A stretch of DNA of 64,000 nucleotides from Ciona savignyi (GCA_000149265.1 CH003028.1:655281-719280); one strand, 5' to 3'; positions 34,398 through 46,765 are shown, counted from the first letter of the stretch. The notes: generated by a model not told the origin, from the sequence alone. Translations and numbers: made by a program.

Positions 34398-36283
34398 TTT
34401 TACTTTTAGTGGGTTGTGACTGTGTAGGCTAGTCTTCTCTTTAAAAATTAACCTAGCCTACTTTTAAAGTGTCTAAAAATCAGAAGAAAAAAAATAAAAT
34501 TATATTAATGCAAACAGAGGTACAAGCAATAATTTTAATTTGTGTATTAGTACAAAATTAATACCGGCGATAATTGTACATTAACAATACATCTTCGAAT
34601 TTATATATACAACGCATTGAAATCGTAAACGCGGTTGTAACAAAACTGGATGATCGCAAGGTCAAAATAATTTGTTTTTAAGTTGTTTAGTTTTACTGTA
34701 TTTTTGTTTTATAACTAAAATGCTAATATATCTAAAAGTGAATTATAAAACCAATTGAGACAAGCAAAAATTAAAACTCTGCATATTACATAATAAAAAA
34801 TCCATACCAACGAAAACGGCCTGCCAAATTAATGTAATACAACATTGAAATGCAATAAACCTGACAAATACCTTTGGCCATTAAATCGTAAAAAATAAAA
34901 TAAAACACCGAGTAGGTTTACACGTGTCCCGAAATATTGGCCTGAAATATTGATATCAAAGAACAATCAGCGCCAAAAATTTGTAAAACGGCTGTCCCGC
35001 GTATTTTATTGGGTTTGTCGGGAATTTCCTTGTGTCAATTTAGTGAGAATTTACCACTACATAACCAAAGCATATTAAAACATCCACGAAATTGAACTCA
35101 ATTGGACATTTCTTTTATTTTAACATGGAGCGTAAATGAAAATAATCACTAGTTTCAGTGGTGTTAAATATTTGGGGGGGTTCCCAGAAAAGGAATAAAG
35201 ATGGATGTTGATCGTGGACAACTTTTTAGTCTCAATATTTGTGTATTTATGATTGCTTACGTATATTCTATTTAAAGGGTTGTGTTTATTTTTAATTAAA
35301 ATTGTGCTGTTATGATTCATGTTAATCATCACTCAAACCGGTGATTTTCTGCTCTTTTTAGCTCCATTTAAAAAAAAAGGATTTAAATGAACTAACTAGA
35401 TAAAATGTTCCATATGTTAATTAATGTATATTAGTAGTAGTATTATACAGTTTTTTCTTGCAAAAACAAGAGTTATATACACTTTGTATCGATATACCAA
35501 GGTTGATTTTGTAACCAGAAAACCCTATGGTTTCAGCATGCAGAAAAATAGCAGGCACACAACATAGATTTAAAAAATATTGGTGGTTTAGTTGATCATT
35601 TCTAGTGGTGGCCCAAGGAAAGAGACAAGGAAATTGGGCTTTGAAGGCTCGTTACTCTGTTGATCGGTATCTAGTTCGTTTAAATAGTCTTGTATATGAC
35701 ATCAACGAAATTTGTATATGGAGATTGTGTATTCCTATTTTGGCTCCAAAAACGGAAAGTGAAAGGGTGGTATTTAACGGCCAATGTTCAGATTACCCAT
35801 TGCCGTCAATTTATCGAAGCTTTTAAAGTGAAATTTTAAAATACAGGTTCGTTTTGAAACATGGGTCCCTGCTTTTAGAACCGAAAGTAACACAGCAATA
35901 CGACATATTCGTCATATGAAAAAGCTAAAATGGGTTGAAATATATATCCCGCCGTAACTTATTTCTCAAAGTGCACGTTCCATAGTAAAAAATTTTAAAC
36001 ATGTTATAATAACTACTAACATTTATTTAATACTTGGAATTAATACTTATGAATAAGGTATATGCTATGTAATCCAGATATTTACTCGATAAATATTTAA
36101 ATATTGGATAAATAATTAACTAGAGGTTAAGTTAAACACAATCAATCATCTTGTAAGTTAACGATTAGGTCTGAAAGTTTGGTAAAGAATTGTTTAAACT
36201 TCGCTCTCAGTTGCAAGACCAAATACAATCTGTGAAACATCTATATTGCTTATATCCGTAACAGTTTTGTTTTTTCCCTACAG
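34398..36283. other. Intergenic: PRPF8 promoter side and flank
   Basis: AT-rich. Just upstream of the PRPF8 ATG, the minus strand has CCTACACAG|TCACAACCC, a possible 3' splice site for a 5'UTR intron or spliced leader. No TATA box and no other gene is visible. Around 35470-35560 there is faint similarity to 40960-41040. Confidence 0.4.
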
Positions 36284-36405
36284 TCCTAAGCAGCACATGT
36301 CATTACAATGAGCGGACTAAGCATTATCGACAAGTACATTCATGAATCTAATTTAGTAAAAAAGGATCTTCTTCCGTTTTGTGAATCAGTGAGGGGAGCG
36401 ATTTA
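36284..36405 (+). pseudogene. Pannexin-like 5' gene fragment
   Basis: After a good 3' splice site (TTTTTTCCCTACAG) comes a 24-nt leader and an ATG at 36308. This opens a frame matching the first 33 residues of the 38-kb paralog (IDKYIHESNLVKKDLLPFCESVRGAIY). Homology stops abruptly at 36405, exactly where transmembrane helix 1 should begin. The frame continues in unrelated sequence to about 36634. There is no channel domain, so it is a broken copy. It is inverted relative to the gene at 38.3-39.6 kb, and homology also extends upstream to about 36180. Confidence 0.75.
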
Positions 36406-37680
36406 CAAACTAGATATTTTCTTGTTTTCTTATGCAGGAAACTTAGCGGCTACTACAAAACCATTTAAATTGGCTCTACCATGCACAGCACATTGCAATA
36501 GCTTTAGTAATCCGGCCAAGGATACACGTACTAATATCGCAAGTAACGTACAACCCAATAATCGATGTACCAACTTCAAGCAGAATAAAATCTTAAGCAG
36601 ATCAATCATCTATTGCATACTTACAATTGTATAGGAAAACCAAAAACACTTCTTCACAATTGTCTTGATTTTTGCCAGAAAACAATATAAATGCGTCACT
36701 GTTTAGGATAGGATATAGGGAAATTTGTTTATCGCCGGAAACGCGAAAACTCCAAGGGGGGTTATCACTCGGTCAATCTACAGATTACCTTGCAACTTAA
36801 AGATTGACAATGTGTGTAATACTAAAAATCTGCATATGCTTGAACAGTTTTATGTCAACGGCAAATATTTGAATTTGGTGGTAAATCTCCAGATTTATTT
36901 TTTTTAAATAAATATAACTGCGCACTCGCAGCGGCTTAAACAAAGCCGGCTTCTTTCTTCTGAAATTTGTCACTGGAAAAAGTACAGATTTTTTTAACTT
37001 TTGATTGGAATTGTGACTACCACCAAATTCCAAACGTTGAATGATTTAAGGGGCCAAAGTTTATAAGCAATCCAAGCGGGTCAAACAAATAATTCATTAA
37101 AAATAAAATTCCACGGCGTATTCGAGGTTTCTTCTGCAAGGAAACTGTGAATTTAAACACATCAGCACAAACGTCCTAATTTACACCATTACGCGCTCGC
37201 TAATCTGTTTATCAAGCGACCGAACTTGCAGCGATTTTGATCGTTTTTTTAGGGGATTGGAGTCAATGACTTCCTAACTATTACAAAGTCATTTTGTCAA
37301 ATTTAAGCCAGTTGTTGATAAAGCGCTACGGAGGTCGCGAGTTATTTGGACCAAGATTTGTGGTGTCGGCACTGATACCATTCCATCATTTACGTAAAAA
37401 AATATTCCTAATTACCGATGGTACACTGGGCTCAAGCTCACCACGGTAATTTACAGCGGCTTGACGTAAGCAAAAGTATAAGCGCAGCTTGATACGGTCG
37501 TCGCTCCAAACAAATCTTTAAACAGTCCATGAAGCTCTAACAGCCTAAACAGCTCCCCAAGGAATTCAAAATAATGTTAGACAATACAATGGTCCTTGCT
37601 AATCTTAACACTAGATTTAAAGAAAAATATCGGAAGTAAAGGCGTCTGATAAAATTGATAAAATGTTTTATTGAACAGCG
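36406..37680. other. Spacer with SINE scrap, no gene
   Basis: Apart from the SINE tail at 36705-36800 I see only AT-rich sequence and short unsupported frames. Confidence 0.4.
36705..36800 (-). mobile_element. SINE family 1, 3' end only
   Basis: TAGGATAGGATATAGGG is the inverted tail. It is followed by CGCCGGAAACGCGAAAACTCCAAGG and GGTCAATCTACAGATTACC, as in the 33.5-kb copy. It is truncated before the core. Confidence 0.55.
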
Positions 37681-37920
37681 TGTACCACGGATAAAATAGT
37701 TCGTTGATCGGATAAAACGGAGATTTACAAACCGGGGATAACGCAAATATTTGTGAAGCATATTGGTGCGAGGTAATTTGACAATTACCGTTGTAAGAGC
37801 GCTTGCGCATTTAAAAGGTAATCTGAATATCGACCTTGTGTTGAACTGCCTTTGTGTTTTTATCACGTTTACGGGATAAACATAATTTTTTGTATTATGT
37901 ATATCCTAAACCATATACAG
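37680..37920 (+). mobile_element. SINE family 1 fragment, plus
   Basis: Contains GAGGTAATTTGACAATTACC and TTTTTATCACGTTTACGGGATAAACAT followed by TATCCTAAACC, matching the 3' half of the family. The tRNA head is not recognisable. Confidence 0.5.
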
Positions 37921-38322
37921 ATGTAGAAAAAAAATTAACACAAATTTAATTTAAAAGTAGTTTATTTTTTCTCATTACATAAAAAAATTGTAGGACAATA
38001 CAAAATTTGAAAATTATTTAAAGCAATATTAACAAAATTAGATGTAAAATTGAACAAAAGTGTCAAGTATGCAACCACGCTGGAGTACTGAGGGGTCGGA
38101 TGTATAAATTTAAAGTGAAAATACGTAAAATAAAATTTCACTAGTGGTTAAAACCGTTTCACTCTACATAAGTTTCGAACATAAGAAATCGGCTAATATT
38201 TATTAAACATACCTTTGGACTCTTTTAGAGTAAACTGAATTTAGAATACCACAATGATTAAAAGTATTTTCTTTTTTCATTCATAAAAAAAAAGTAAAAA
38301 TTACAAATAACCGCCTCGTTTT

Positions 38323-39594
38323 TTACACCTTATGATGCTGTGGTTTTTCATCAGATCCCAACAAGCAGGACCTTTCGCTTAGAGAATTCTTGCCATCTGT
38401 TCCAACACCAATATGTGCTTGGTCGGCAGGAGATGAAGATCGTGGTGTATTTATGCTGTCCATCTAAAGTAATACAATGTAACATAACGTTAATAGGTTA
38501 TCAATTACTATTGCATACACAATTTGTAAAATTCTAACGTACTTTTACCTCAGTAATATCAGTTGATGCTGAATTTGTGCCTGAACTATCTTGATTACCT
38601 AAGGCTGAGTTGAAATTTTGTTTTCCAGGATCTGGGTCATCTTCAGATTTAACTGGATCGGCAGGGGATGAAGTTTGTGTTCCTTCATTTTCAACTTTAA
38701 GTTTGGCGAGCTGAAGTGATACAATATAACATAACTTTAGGTTATTTATATTCTTTTATGTACAAAATTTATAAAACTAGAACTTACTTGTTTAGCATCC
38801 GAATGTTTATAGTAACTGAACATTGGGTTGCAGCACGTATGTTTACAAAAACAACAGCCTGCTGTTTGCTTAAGGCATTCGTTGAAGCGCGAATTTTTAC
38901 ATTTGCAACAAGAATAAAAGAGTGCTGTTACCTCAACGACGCACATGGCTAAAGAGAAACTATTCAACACTAGTAGTATTATAACACAAATCATTACATT
39001 ATCCCTCGCAGCATAAATACAGTGAAATTGTTTGGAACTAGAGATTTGTGTGTTTACTTCTAAGGTACAATCAAAATGGCTCTTTGGCAACTTGTCTTTG
39101 TGGAGATGATCAGCAACTACAATAATACCAACAAGCAATGCACCGAATAACACAACTGACCGAATCAAGTAACAAATAGTCGTACAACGATCGTAGGGGA
39201 GGTCCTTATCCGACAGGACACCTTTGGCGGAACCAACTTTACTGTCAACCGCAGTAAATGAATTTCGTACACAAGGCACAGAGACCCACCATTTGTCGAG
39301 AATAATAGCGGAAACAACAACTGCCCCCACAACCATGCCAAAGTACCGGTACACGTCTGTTATTTTCAAAAAGCAGAACTCATTTGCAAAAGAAACTTCT
39401 GGATTTGACGCAGTTTCATTTCCATAGGGAATGCACACAACTTTTTTGTAGTCAACGATAGCAAGTACGTATGTCACCACTACAATCATGACAATGTAAA
39501 TCGCTCCCCTCACTGATTCCCAAAACGGAAGAAGATCCTTTTTTACTAAATTAGCTTGATGAATGTACTTGTCGATAACGCTTAGTCCGGTCAT
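38323..39594 (-). CDS. Pannexin/LRRC8-like four-transmembrane channel protein
   Basis: Three exons (38788-39594, 38549-38710, 38323-38463) join in phase 0 at canonical sites and give 369 aa. Exon 1 encodes the whole membrane domain: a short cytosolic N-terminus, TM1 (IVMIVVVTYVLAIV), a first extracellular loop with two cysteines (VVCIP, NEFCF), TM2 (YRYFGMVVGAVVVSAIIL), a cytosolic loop, TM3, a second extracellular loop with DCTLEV and FHCIY cysteines, TM4, and a Cys-rich cytosolic patch. This order and the loop cysteine pairs match pannexins and the membrane half of LRRC8 anion channels. Exons 2-3 add a Ser/Pro/Asp-rich hydrophilic tail. There are no leucine-rich repeats. Likely a large-pore channel subunit; pore function is inferred. 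Confidence 0.7.
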
Positions 39595-39618
39595 TGTAAT
39601 GGCATGTGCTGCTTACGA
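39595..39618 (-). promoter_or_regulatory. 24-nt leader after 3' splice site, with overlapping uORF
   Basis: TCGTAAGCAGCACATGCCAT... directly follows TTCGTTAAAG. A four-codon uORF (ATG CCA TTA CAA TGA) ends on the A-TGA overlapping the main ATG, so it could tune initiation. Confidence 0.5.
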
Positions 39619-42600
39619 CTTTAACGAAAAACAAAACTGTTACAGATATAATCGTTATAGTTGTTTGATGGCTTGTTCTTGGTCTTGCAAATGAGAGCGA
39701 AGTTTAAACAATTCTTTAATAAACGTATATTAGGTAATCTTTGACTGATGAATTGGTTCATTGTGTTTGTCTAATTCTCAGGTTAATTATTCGTCTCGTA
39801 CACCCGTGAACATGATACGATGTCTCCAAGCGGCACAGTTGCCTTGTTTATTCGTCCCTTTACCTGTGGACAGGGTGCGATACCGATTAGTAGCATTTGC
39901 GTATAGGTTTGATATTTACCAGTTCAACCTCACTTGCTAGCGGCGCGCTCTTGTCTTACAAATCGGAGTGAATATACTTTACCGATATTGGTAATCTATG
40001 ATGTAAGAAAATACTTGATGTTGATCTTTTATAAATATTAAAACATCGGTTATAGATCGTCGCATTAGTGGCAATACACACTAAAGATAAAATTGGGTGA
40101 AGGGAATCGACAAAACCCATCTCCGTTTACGACTGCTGCAAACGTCTTCAGAGTCAAAAAATGGTTTTCCACATAGTCCCAAGAGTTCTTTGCACTCCCA
40201 TTTCGAGCAGGACAATGGTTACTGGACTTGCTTGAAGCAAATAGCTTTTGAAATCGAGTAATACAAACTCTGGTTCATTGTCAGGATGAATAAACCCAGA
40301 CAACGCAAACAAATTGTTGAGACAACTTATCACGTTTGGGGTTGTTATGTCCTTAAATAGAAAACAAAAGAAAATAGTGAATACTCATTAATGAGTGTGC
40401 CCCGAGAAATTCCCCATATTAGAATAGGCCCAACCAATCTTAAATACAATCTTATTACGCGTATAAACAAAGGTGGAAACACAAAACTAGCATAAATAAA
40501 TTTAAACACAAACAAAAAAGCTGCGAGTGCCCTAAACCTATAAAATTTCGATGTATCTTACGTCAGGGAAATTCCCGAAAGACCCACGAAATAAGCACGA
40601 CTGCCGTTTTGCGAACGTTCGCCAGCGGTTATTCTATATAACAGCCACTATTTTGAATACGTTGAAGATAATTCACTTTATAAAGGAAAGTTGTTGGTGA
40701 ATAAAATAAACTGAGAAAGGACCAAATGGGCCATACAAACAACATTACGGAAAATACGTTAACCACGGAATATCCGTTAAAATATTATTTTCATAGTTTG
40801 AAGAATTTATTTAGAAAACAGGGATAATAAGTTTGGATTGATAACTGGGGAACCCATTCGTTTCTGCTTGCAAACACAAACGTTGTATCATTTTATATGA
40901 TATACCATTGTGGGTCAGGTACGCATTTCACCTGTTAGGCTTATTGAGAAAAGAAAGATGTCAAATTTGGATTGATACCTTTTATAAGATACCAAGGTTG
41001 ATGAGGTAGCCAGGGTAGCCGATCTTTTCTGGTGGTTCACACGTGGTTGACACTCTCTGGTTTGGGGGAAAAACGGTTTACAGAAATTGCCAATAATTTA
41101 TTGGTATGCGCAAGTCAATCGAATAAAGAAAAATTCTCAGGCAGTTTCAGTCGTAGCAAAAAGGCGCGTACTGCAATCGAGCAAATATTTGCATTTCTCC
41201 GCTCACATGCATTGATTTCGAATAACCAACATTAGATTATCAACTGAACAAAATAATCTACATATCAGTAAACTGCTGCTCTCCAAAGTCATTTAAAGTT
41301 ACCACAGAAATAAAACGACTTAACATAATGCAAATTAACAATGAATTAGAATCTGATGTATTGGGCATTAATAAACAAATACCGACGCATAGAGCCCAAA
41401 TACGGAACCTACGAAAGGCCAAAACAATAAAATGACGAGTTGAAATAACGCTAATGATAAAAGCTGTCCGACACATACCGCCATTCTACCCAATTCTTAT
41501 TATTACCAACTCCCAGAAGTAAAGATAAATAGATTTTAAGGAAACTTCCTAGAATACCCCGCGTAGGAAAATGCATTTGATACATTAATAGATCGACATT
41601 TGTGGCCCTCAAACTCAATTTCTCAGTCAATTTCTGGCTGGAGAACCCAAACAAATGTTATAAAGGTTTTCTGCTATTGCAGACTAAAAATGCGTATCGG
41701 GGGAAAAATTTACGGCTAAAAAGACTTTACGGTAACGACAGGGTAACATTGTTTATGGTGAAATTTCGTAATGCTATAAAGGTAGGAAAAGTGTTACTTT
41801 AGCGTTCTTCTTTTATCAATTAATTTGTTTTTCGTCATAAAGTCGCGAATGGAATACGAATGTTTGTAATTTCAGAGAGCCAATGAAAATCATGACATAT
41901 ATCAAAACGAAAATAGCGACCTGGTCCCGCGCGATCGAGAAAGTTTAAACGCAGAGTGTAGGGTGTAAAAAACGAGGTGGTCGTTTCTAAGTTTCACCAA
42001 ACGAAAGAGAAAATATACTGTGTTTTTTTCATATAGTCGATTTGTTGTTTGTTTAAAGTGATTTCTTGTGTAATGTCAACGAAGCTTGTATAAATTATCT
42101 GCAATTTGTTCAAAACTTGTACGTGTAAAGTTTTTAACCAATAATGGAATTTTATATTATGTAACTTCCATTTTAAATTTGTAAATTCGGCTCCCCCTAT
42201 ATGTACTTTTTTTATTTATTTATTTTAAATATTGATTTATATGCAAATACTACAGCAATGAATGTTTTTAATATTAAGTTTAATTGTAACGTCAGTTTTT
42301 ATATACTTTTATAAGGGGGTGTTTAATTTACAGACGTGTTTTAATGACTCTAGTTTAATGATGTGTTAATGTTAGTCTGTTTAGACCTTTACTCTTTCGT
42401 AAGATGAAAACATCGAAACTGGCTACTTAAAAATTTCTTGTTTTTTATGCACGGCTCTTGCTTGGTGTGGCCTGAAAGTTTTTTTTCAAAAATAGAATCA
42501 AGTCAAGATTGACTTTGTGATAACGTATCAATGTTATCACACGGTAAATCTTGACTTTAGACTAATTACACATATTTATGCCAACAAACGCAAGGGCCGT

Positions 42601-43450
42601 TATCACAGACATGTTATGTTGGCTTAAAGACTAATTACCGATATGTATGTCAACATGGTTTGACTAGTCAGCATATTTAATAGACTGTTTTGACGAATCA
42701 TAAATGGTGATTTTCCTCCAAGTCCAACCCTTTTACCGCTTTAGACCGGTAAAGATTTGATAATTTTACTGCGGCCTAGTAAGAGTAACACCCTATGGAA
42801 ACACAATTCAAAATGGCCTGGGCTCATGTGAAGTATTATGTTCATATATTTTCCCTGCTGTTTTCGCCATATCTGTACTGCCGCCGTTTTGTATTAGTCT
42901 AACGCCCTTTGCAATAACCTCCCGCAAAAAAAAAAAAGAGTAATGTTGATTATTTGTACTGTACAATTAGCCTACGTCTAGGTGACTTAGAACAGCCGTT
43001 TAATGCAAATTGACCTTATGGACAAACGGCTCTAAATTGGTTCACAAGTTTAAATGAGTATTGTAACTCGTAAAACATATGAGTATAAGAAAAAAACTAT
43101 GCAACACAAAAATTAAACGAAAAAATAGAAGTTAAATATGCGGCTGGTGCGGCCAGGGATACCAACTCCTGCACACCAGTGCTCCGCAACCTTTTATCAC
43201 TCGAAGCATACTTAATAATATTGACGGCACATGCATAGTTAAAAATGTTAAAATTAAATTTATTTAATGCGATATTTCCCCTAGTTTTAATTTGCTAAAT
43301 ATTCGGCTCAATCTGCGAAAGAGAAAATCAAGGTTCTTTCAGGTATAATCGTTCGAGCATGTCGAAAACTTTCAATTAATAAATAACAAAAATATAAATC
43401 ATTATAAATGTACATTGGGTGGGATTCAGACAAGCGTTATACATTTGATA
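39619..43450. other. Intergenic, repeat relics, hairpin at 42501
   Basis: No gene recognised. The proximal part to about 39720 repeats, inverted, the upstream region of the 36-kb fragment. Positions 40820-41060 are a diverged relic of the outer end of the 335-bp-array element (CACGTGGTTGACACTCTCTG). Confidence 0.4.
42501..42556 (+). ncRNA. Candidate pre-miRNA-like hairpin (unproven)
   Basis: Outer arms AGTCAAGATT and AATCTTGACT pair perfectly over 10 bp. Inner arms TGTGATAAC and GTTATCACA pair perfectly over 9 bp around an 8-nt loop, with a 5x5 internal loop that can partly pair. The size suits a microRNA precursor, but a small MITE or chance palindrome is also possible. Confidence 0.25.
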
Positions 43451-43544
43451 TTATATTAGCAAAACGTCTATTACTGATAGTAGTAAAACTAAAATCATTT
43501 TTATTTGGTAAAAACTGAAAAAATCGTCTATCGGCGAACAGTTG

Positions 43545-43765
43545 GTCGTTGTCAGAAACAAAGCGGTACTTCCGGACAGGTACTTTGTTAGTTTAAAGTC
43601 ACCCATTGAAAGCTGATTACCTAAATCCTTAACCAGTTGGATGTCGGCTTGATCAGTAACGCCTGTTACATGCAAATCATCTACATTAAAGTTATTTCTT
43701 ATAACTTTAATATTTCCTGGATAAAAAATTTGCCAAATTCTTCGGCAGTTTCGCGCAGGCAGAAG
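43545..43765 (-). mobile_element. BEL/Pao-like reverse transcriptase fragment
   Basis: The minus-strand frame includes FNVDDLHVTGVTDQADIQLV and GDFKLTKYLS. This is the catalytic-loop region (normally YVDD, here NVDD) followed by the alpha-helix and GGF-L-KW block of BEL/Pao retrotransposon RTs. Only this scrap is visible within an open frame running 43451-43876. The substituted first residue and missing flanks indicate a dead copy. Confidence 0.55.
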
Positions 43766-43883
43766 AGCGCATGCCAAAAAGGCATCATAAGGCCAACAGT
43801 CTATACATCCGTCTTGTTTGTCGTTTTGTGGCCCCACGCTTGTCCGTGCTGCTAAGCCGTTGTTCAACGTCGACAAACGTACG

Positions 43884-43995
43884 GTCGTGTGGCCGAATGG
43901 TTAACGACGCCGATACATATACCGACTAACATTCAATGAAACGGTCTTAGCAACGAACCCGTTATGGGTCCGAAAGTAAAACCGGTAAAAAAATC
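43884..43995 (+). mobile_element. SINE family 2 (tRNA-Ser-like), plus copy
   Basis: GTCGTGTGGCCGAATGGTTA is a near-exact tRNA-Ser 5' end with box A. CGATACATATACCGACTAAC and CGGTCTTAGCAACGAACCCG follow. Box B is degraded (GGGTCCGAAAG). It ends in CCGGTAAAAAAA. Confidence 0.65.
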
Positions 43996-44279
43996 CGCAT
44001 CGACAAACTCGCCATTCTCTTAAATAAAGTCTGACACTTTACTGTGTGTTTCGGGCCGAATACCGTCGGGCGAAAAATAAGTATACATTATGGCAATTGT
44101 GGGGTACGGTAACGGTCGGTGAGATGAGATTGCACAGTGTAAAACCGATGACACTTCCACCGGGGGAGCAACAGATTCGTAGTTTGAAAATAACGCGTAT
44201 CCTGGGACCAAATACACACTTCTATCCTCTAGTTATAATTGGTGGTGATACGATGATAACAGTTAATATGACGATATGA

Positions 44280-45220
44280 TACGGTTACGTTTGAAACGGT
44301 CGAGAATAGTTACCACGAAAATAATGAGGATACGACGATACGTTTTTTTCTGTGGTGAACAAAAAAAAAGACCAAATTACTTAACTTTACGAGTCCAGCG
44401 TAAATTATAGGTTGCACACACTTACCAAACTTTGGGCTTTTACCGGTACAAAAAATGCAGTATCAAAGGAAAATCGTACACTGCAGCTTATACAGTACAT
44501 AATTCTAAAAAAAGGAACGTTTGCGTTCTAGTATAGATATCCATTAAAAGGTAAAACGTTTATGACGCAAATTACAATGGTTTAGCGTAGACAAGAAATC
44601 ATGTAAAAAATGAATAAATAATGGGTCGAGATATCCCAAATATCTTACAGTTACAAACTGAGTTGAAGGGTTAAAATCCAACTTTATTTATTTGCATTAA
44701 TCTATACACATTGTGCGCATGTTTTAATATGTAATAAAGTACATTATACTGTTTTAAATTTAATGCTTTTTAGTGTGTTTCTGAAACCATTATTAAAATT
44801 TCATTTTATGTTTTTTATTTAAACATGTTAAAATCTTAAGCCTTTTCTATTCGCAAATTTCGAGCTACATATGCCGCTCCAACGAGACTACTTTGCATAC
44901 AATGTAATTATGATAACAATTCCTATAGTGATATAGTATTGCGATAACAATGGGGTGTTGTTAAACAAAGAAGGCTATCGCCAAAGTTTACAGAGAATTC
45001 AAGATTATGACAATGGCTGTAGGTTTTTATTCGGCATACCGTACTTTTGTAGTCTCTTTTGTGCCCCAAACATGTCCACAGCGACGCCATCTTTTGCTTG
45101 GTAAATAAAAACCCTTACATTGTTCCACCACAAACTTCTGCGCTTGTGTCTTAAACGGTTTTTGCACTATTTCTTGATCTGTGCTTTCTGTGGCATCTTG
45201 ATCTGTGCTTTGAGTTATTG
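44280..45220. other. Intergenic upstream of pannexin-like gene A
   Basis: AT-rich with ACGGT/CGGTA-type simple degenerate repeats around 44040-44480, similar to those 3' of exon 1 in both duplicated genes. CTTGATCTGTGCTTT is tandemly repeated at 45173-45215. No TATA box is obvious. Confidence 0.4.
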
Positions 45221-45229
45221 TATTGCCAG

Positions 45230-45253
45230 TCGTAAGCAGCACAAGATTTTATA
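45230..45253 (+). promoter_or_regulatory. 24-nt leader after 3' splice site, gene A
   Basis: TATTGTATTGCCAG precedes TCGTAAGCAGCACAAG and the ATG at 45254. Identity with unit B begins just here, so promoter regions further upstream differ between the two copies. Confidence 0.5.
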
Positions 45254-46642
45254 ATGAGCGGACTTAATTTAATCGAGAAGTATATTTTTGACTCTACTTT
45301 AGTAAAACATAATCTTCTTCCGGCATGGGAGTCCATAAGAGGTGCGATATATGTTGCCATGATAGTCGTGGTGACATACGTACTTGCTGTTGTTGATTAC
45401 AAAAGAATTGCGTGCACTCCTACTGAAAATAGACAACTTTCAGGATCTGACATTGCTTTCGCAGATGGTTTTTGCTTGTTGCAGTTGCCGGTTGTGTACC
45501 GATACTTCGGCTTGATTGTTGGAAGCATTGTTATCGGAGCAGTTTGTCTGGACAAGTGGTGGCTCGCTATGCCTTGTGTTCGAACATCGATCACTACCGC
45601 CGTCCATAAAGTTGATTCGGCTAAAAAAATCCTGTCGGACAGTGATTTTCCCAACGATAAAGCAACGACTTTATACTACTGGTTTCGTTCCTTTGTGTTT
45701 CTAGCTTTGTTGCTGTCCACTGGTGTTCTACTTTCGATTGAGATCAGTAAAAACTCATTGCCTGGAGGCATTCTAAATTGCAGCTTACAAGTAAATACGA
45801 ATACTTCTATATCAGGAAATTTTCTTTGCATCTATCCTGGCTGGGAAAACGTGCAGATCGCCTTTTATCTCCTACTTGGATTGTTGAGTGCTTCTTTCTT
45901 GACTTGCTGCAAGGAGATGATTTTACTCATTGGGTCATGTTGTAGAGGCAACTGTAAACACAGCGCAATGTTCATTTACTACGACAACTCACAAGCTAAA
46001 CAGGTAAGTTTAAATGTTACAAAAAGTTTTATCATAGCATTTTTATAAATTTTGTTGACGAAATAAAGTTCTTGTTACTTCTGCGGATGGAGTAACGGGT
46101 TGCTATAATTTGAATGTGACGCGTATCGTTAAATAAACAGGCAATTTATGTCCTCTAGTTGTAATTGGCGGTCAGGGTTGATACGGAACGGTTGCAGATA
46201 CGGTTTTCTGCGGCAAATAAAAGAATATCAAATCAGTAAACTTACGAGTCTATATATAAATCATAAATATCACACACTCACCAAACGTTGGCTTTAAACG
46301 GTACGAAATACGGTATCGGGGAAAAATGGTATGCTGTAGTCTGTACGGTAACTGATTCGAAAAGAAAAAAAGGTTAAGAAATTGCAATATAAACTCCCGT
46401 TATTATGTTTTTCGGTTATGACGCAATTTATGCTGATTTACCATAAACATCAAGTAAACAATACGCGAATGAATGAATAATCGGTCCAGATCTCACAGTT
46501 TTATTATTTTATATTATTTCAGTTGGCTAATCTTCAAACAGTTGATGAAGATCGAACAGCCCCCACATCTTCCCAAGGTCAAGGAATTCCATACTCAATG
46601 TTAGACATCAAGTTGCTAATCTTAACACTCTTTAATTTTTGA
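45254..46642 (+). CDS. Pannexin/LRRC8-like channel protein, tandem copy A
   Basis: Two exons (45254-46003 and 46523-46642; CAG|GTAAGT and TTTCAG|TTG) give 289 aa. TM1 is at about 31-48, TM2 82-103, TM3 143-164 and TM4 199-226. Extracellular loop 1 has C54 and C74, loop 2 has C176 and C192. Potential N-glycosylation sites are N175 (NCS) and N183 (NTS). IAFADGFC resembles the pannexin/innexin loop-1 pattern, and CSLQV...FLCIYPGWENV resembles LRRC8/pannexin loop 2. Exon 2 encodes a short cytosolic tail, whose last part (SMLDIKLLILTLFNF) derives from an inserted SINE, unlike copy B. It should form oligomeric large-pore channels; substrate unknown. Confidence 0.75.
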
Positions 46643-46765
46643 AAGGGTTTGGTAAAACGTGGATTTTTACCCAATGTCACAAGTGAATAGCTAGTGACCA
46701 GTTTCGAACAATAACCCTTCGGTTTATAGGCGACGTACTACTCCACTAAGCTTTTTGGTCATGTG
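46600..46765 (-). mobile_element. SINE family 1 inserted in gene A exon 2
   Basis: The minus strand reads ACGTCGCCTATAAACCGAAG, box-B-like GTTCGAAACTGG, TCACTAGCTATTCACTTGTG and so on. The insertion is missing in unit B, whose exon 2 ends differently at the matching point. It replaces the ancestral stop. Confidence 0.65.
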
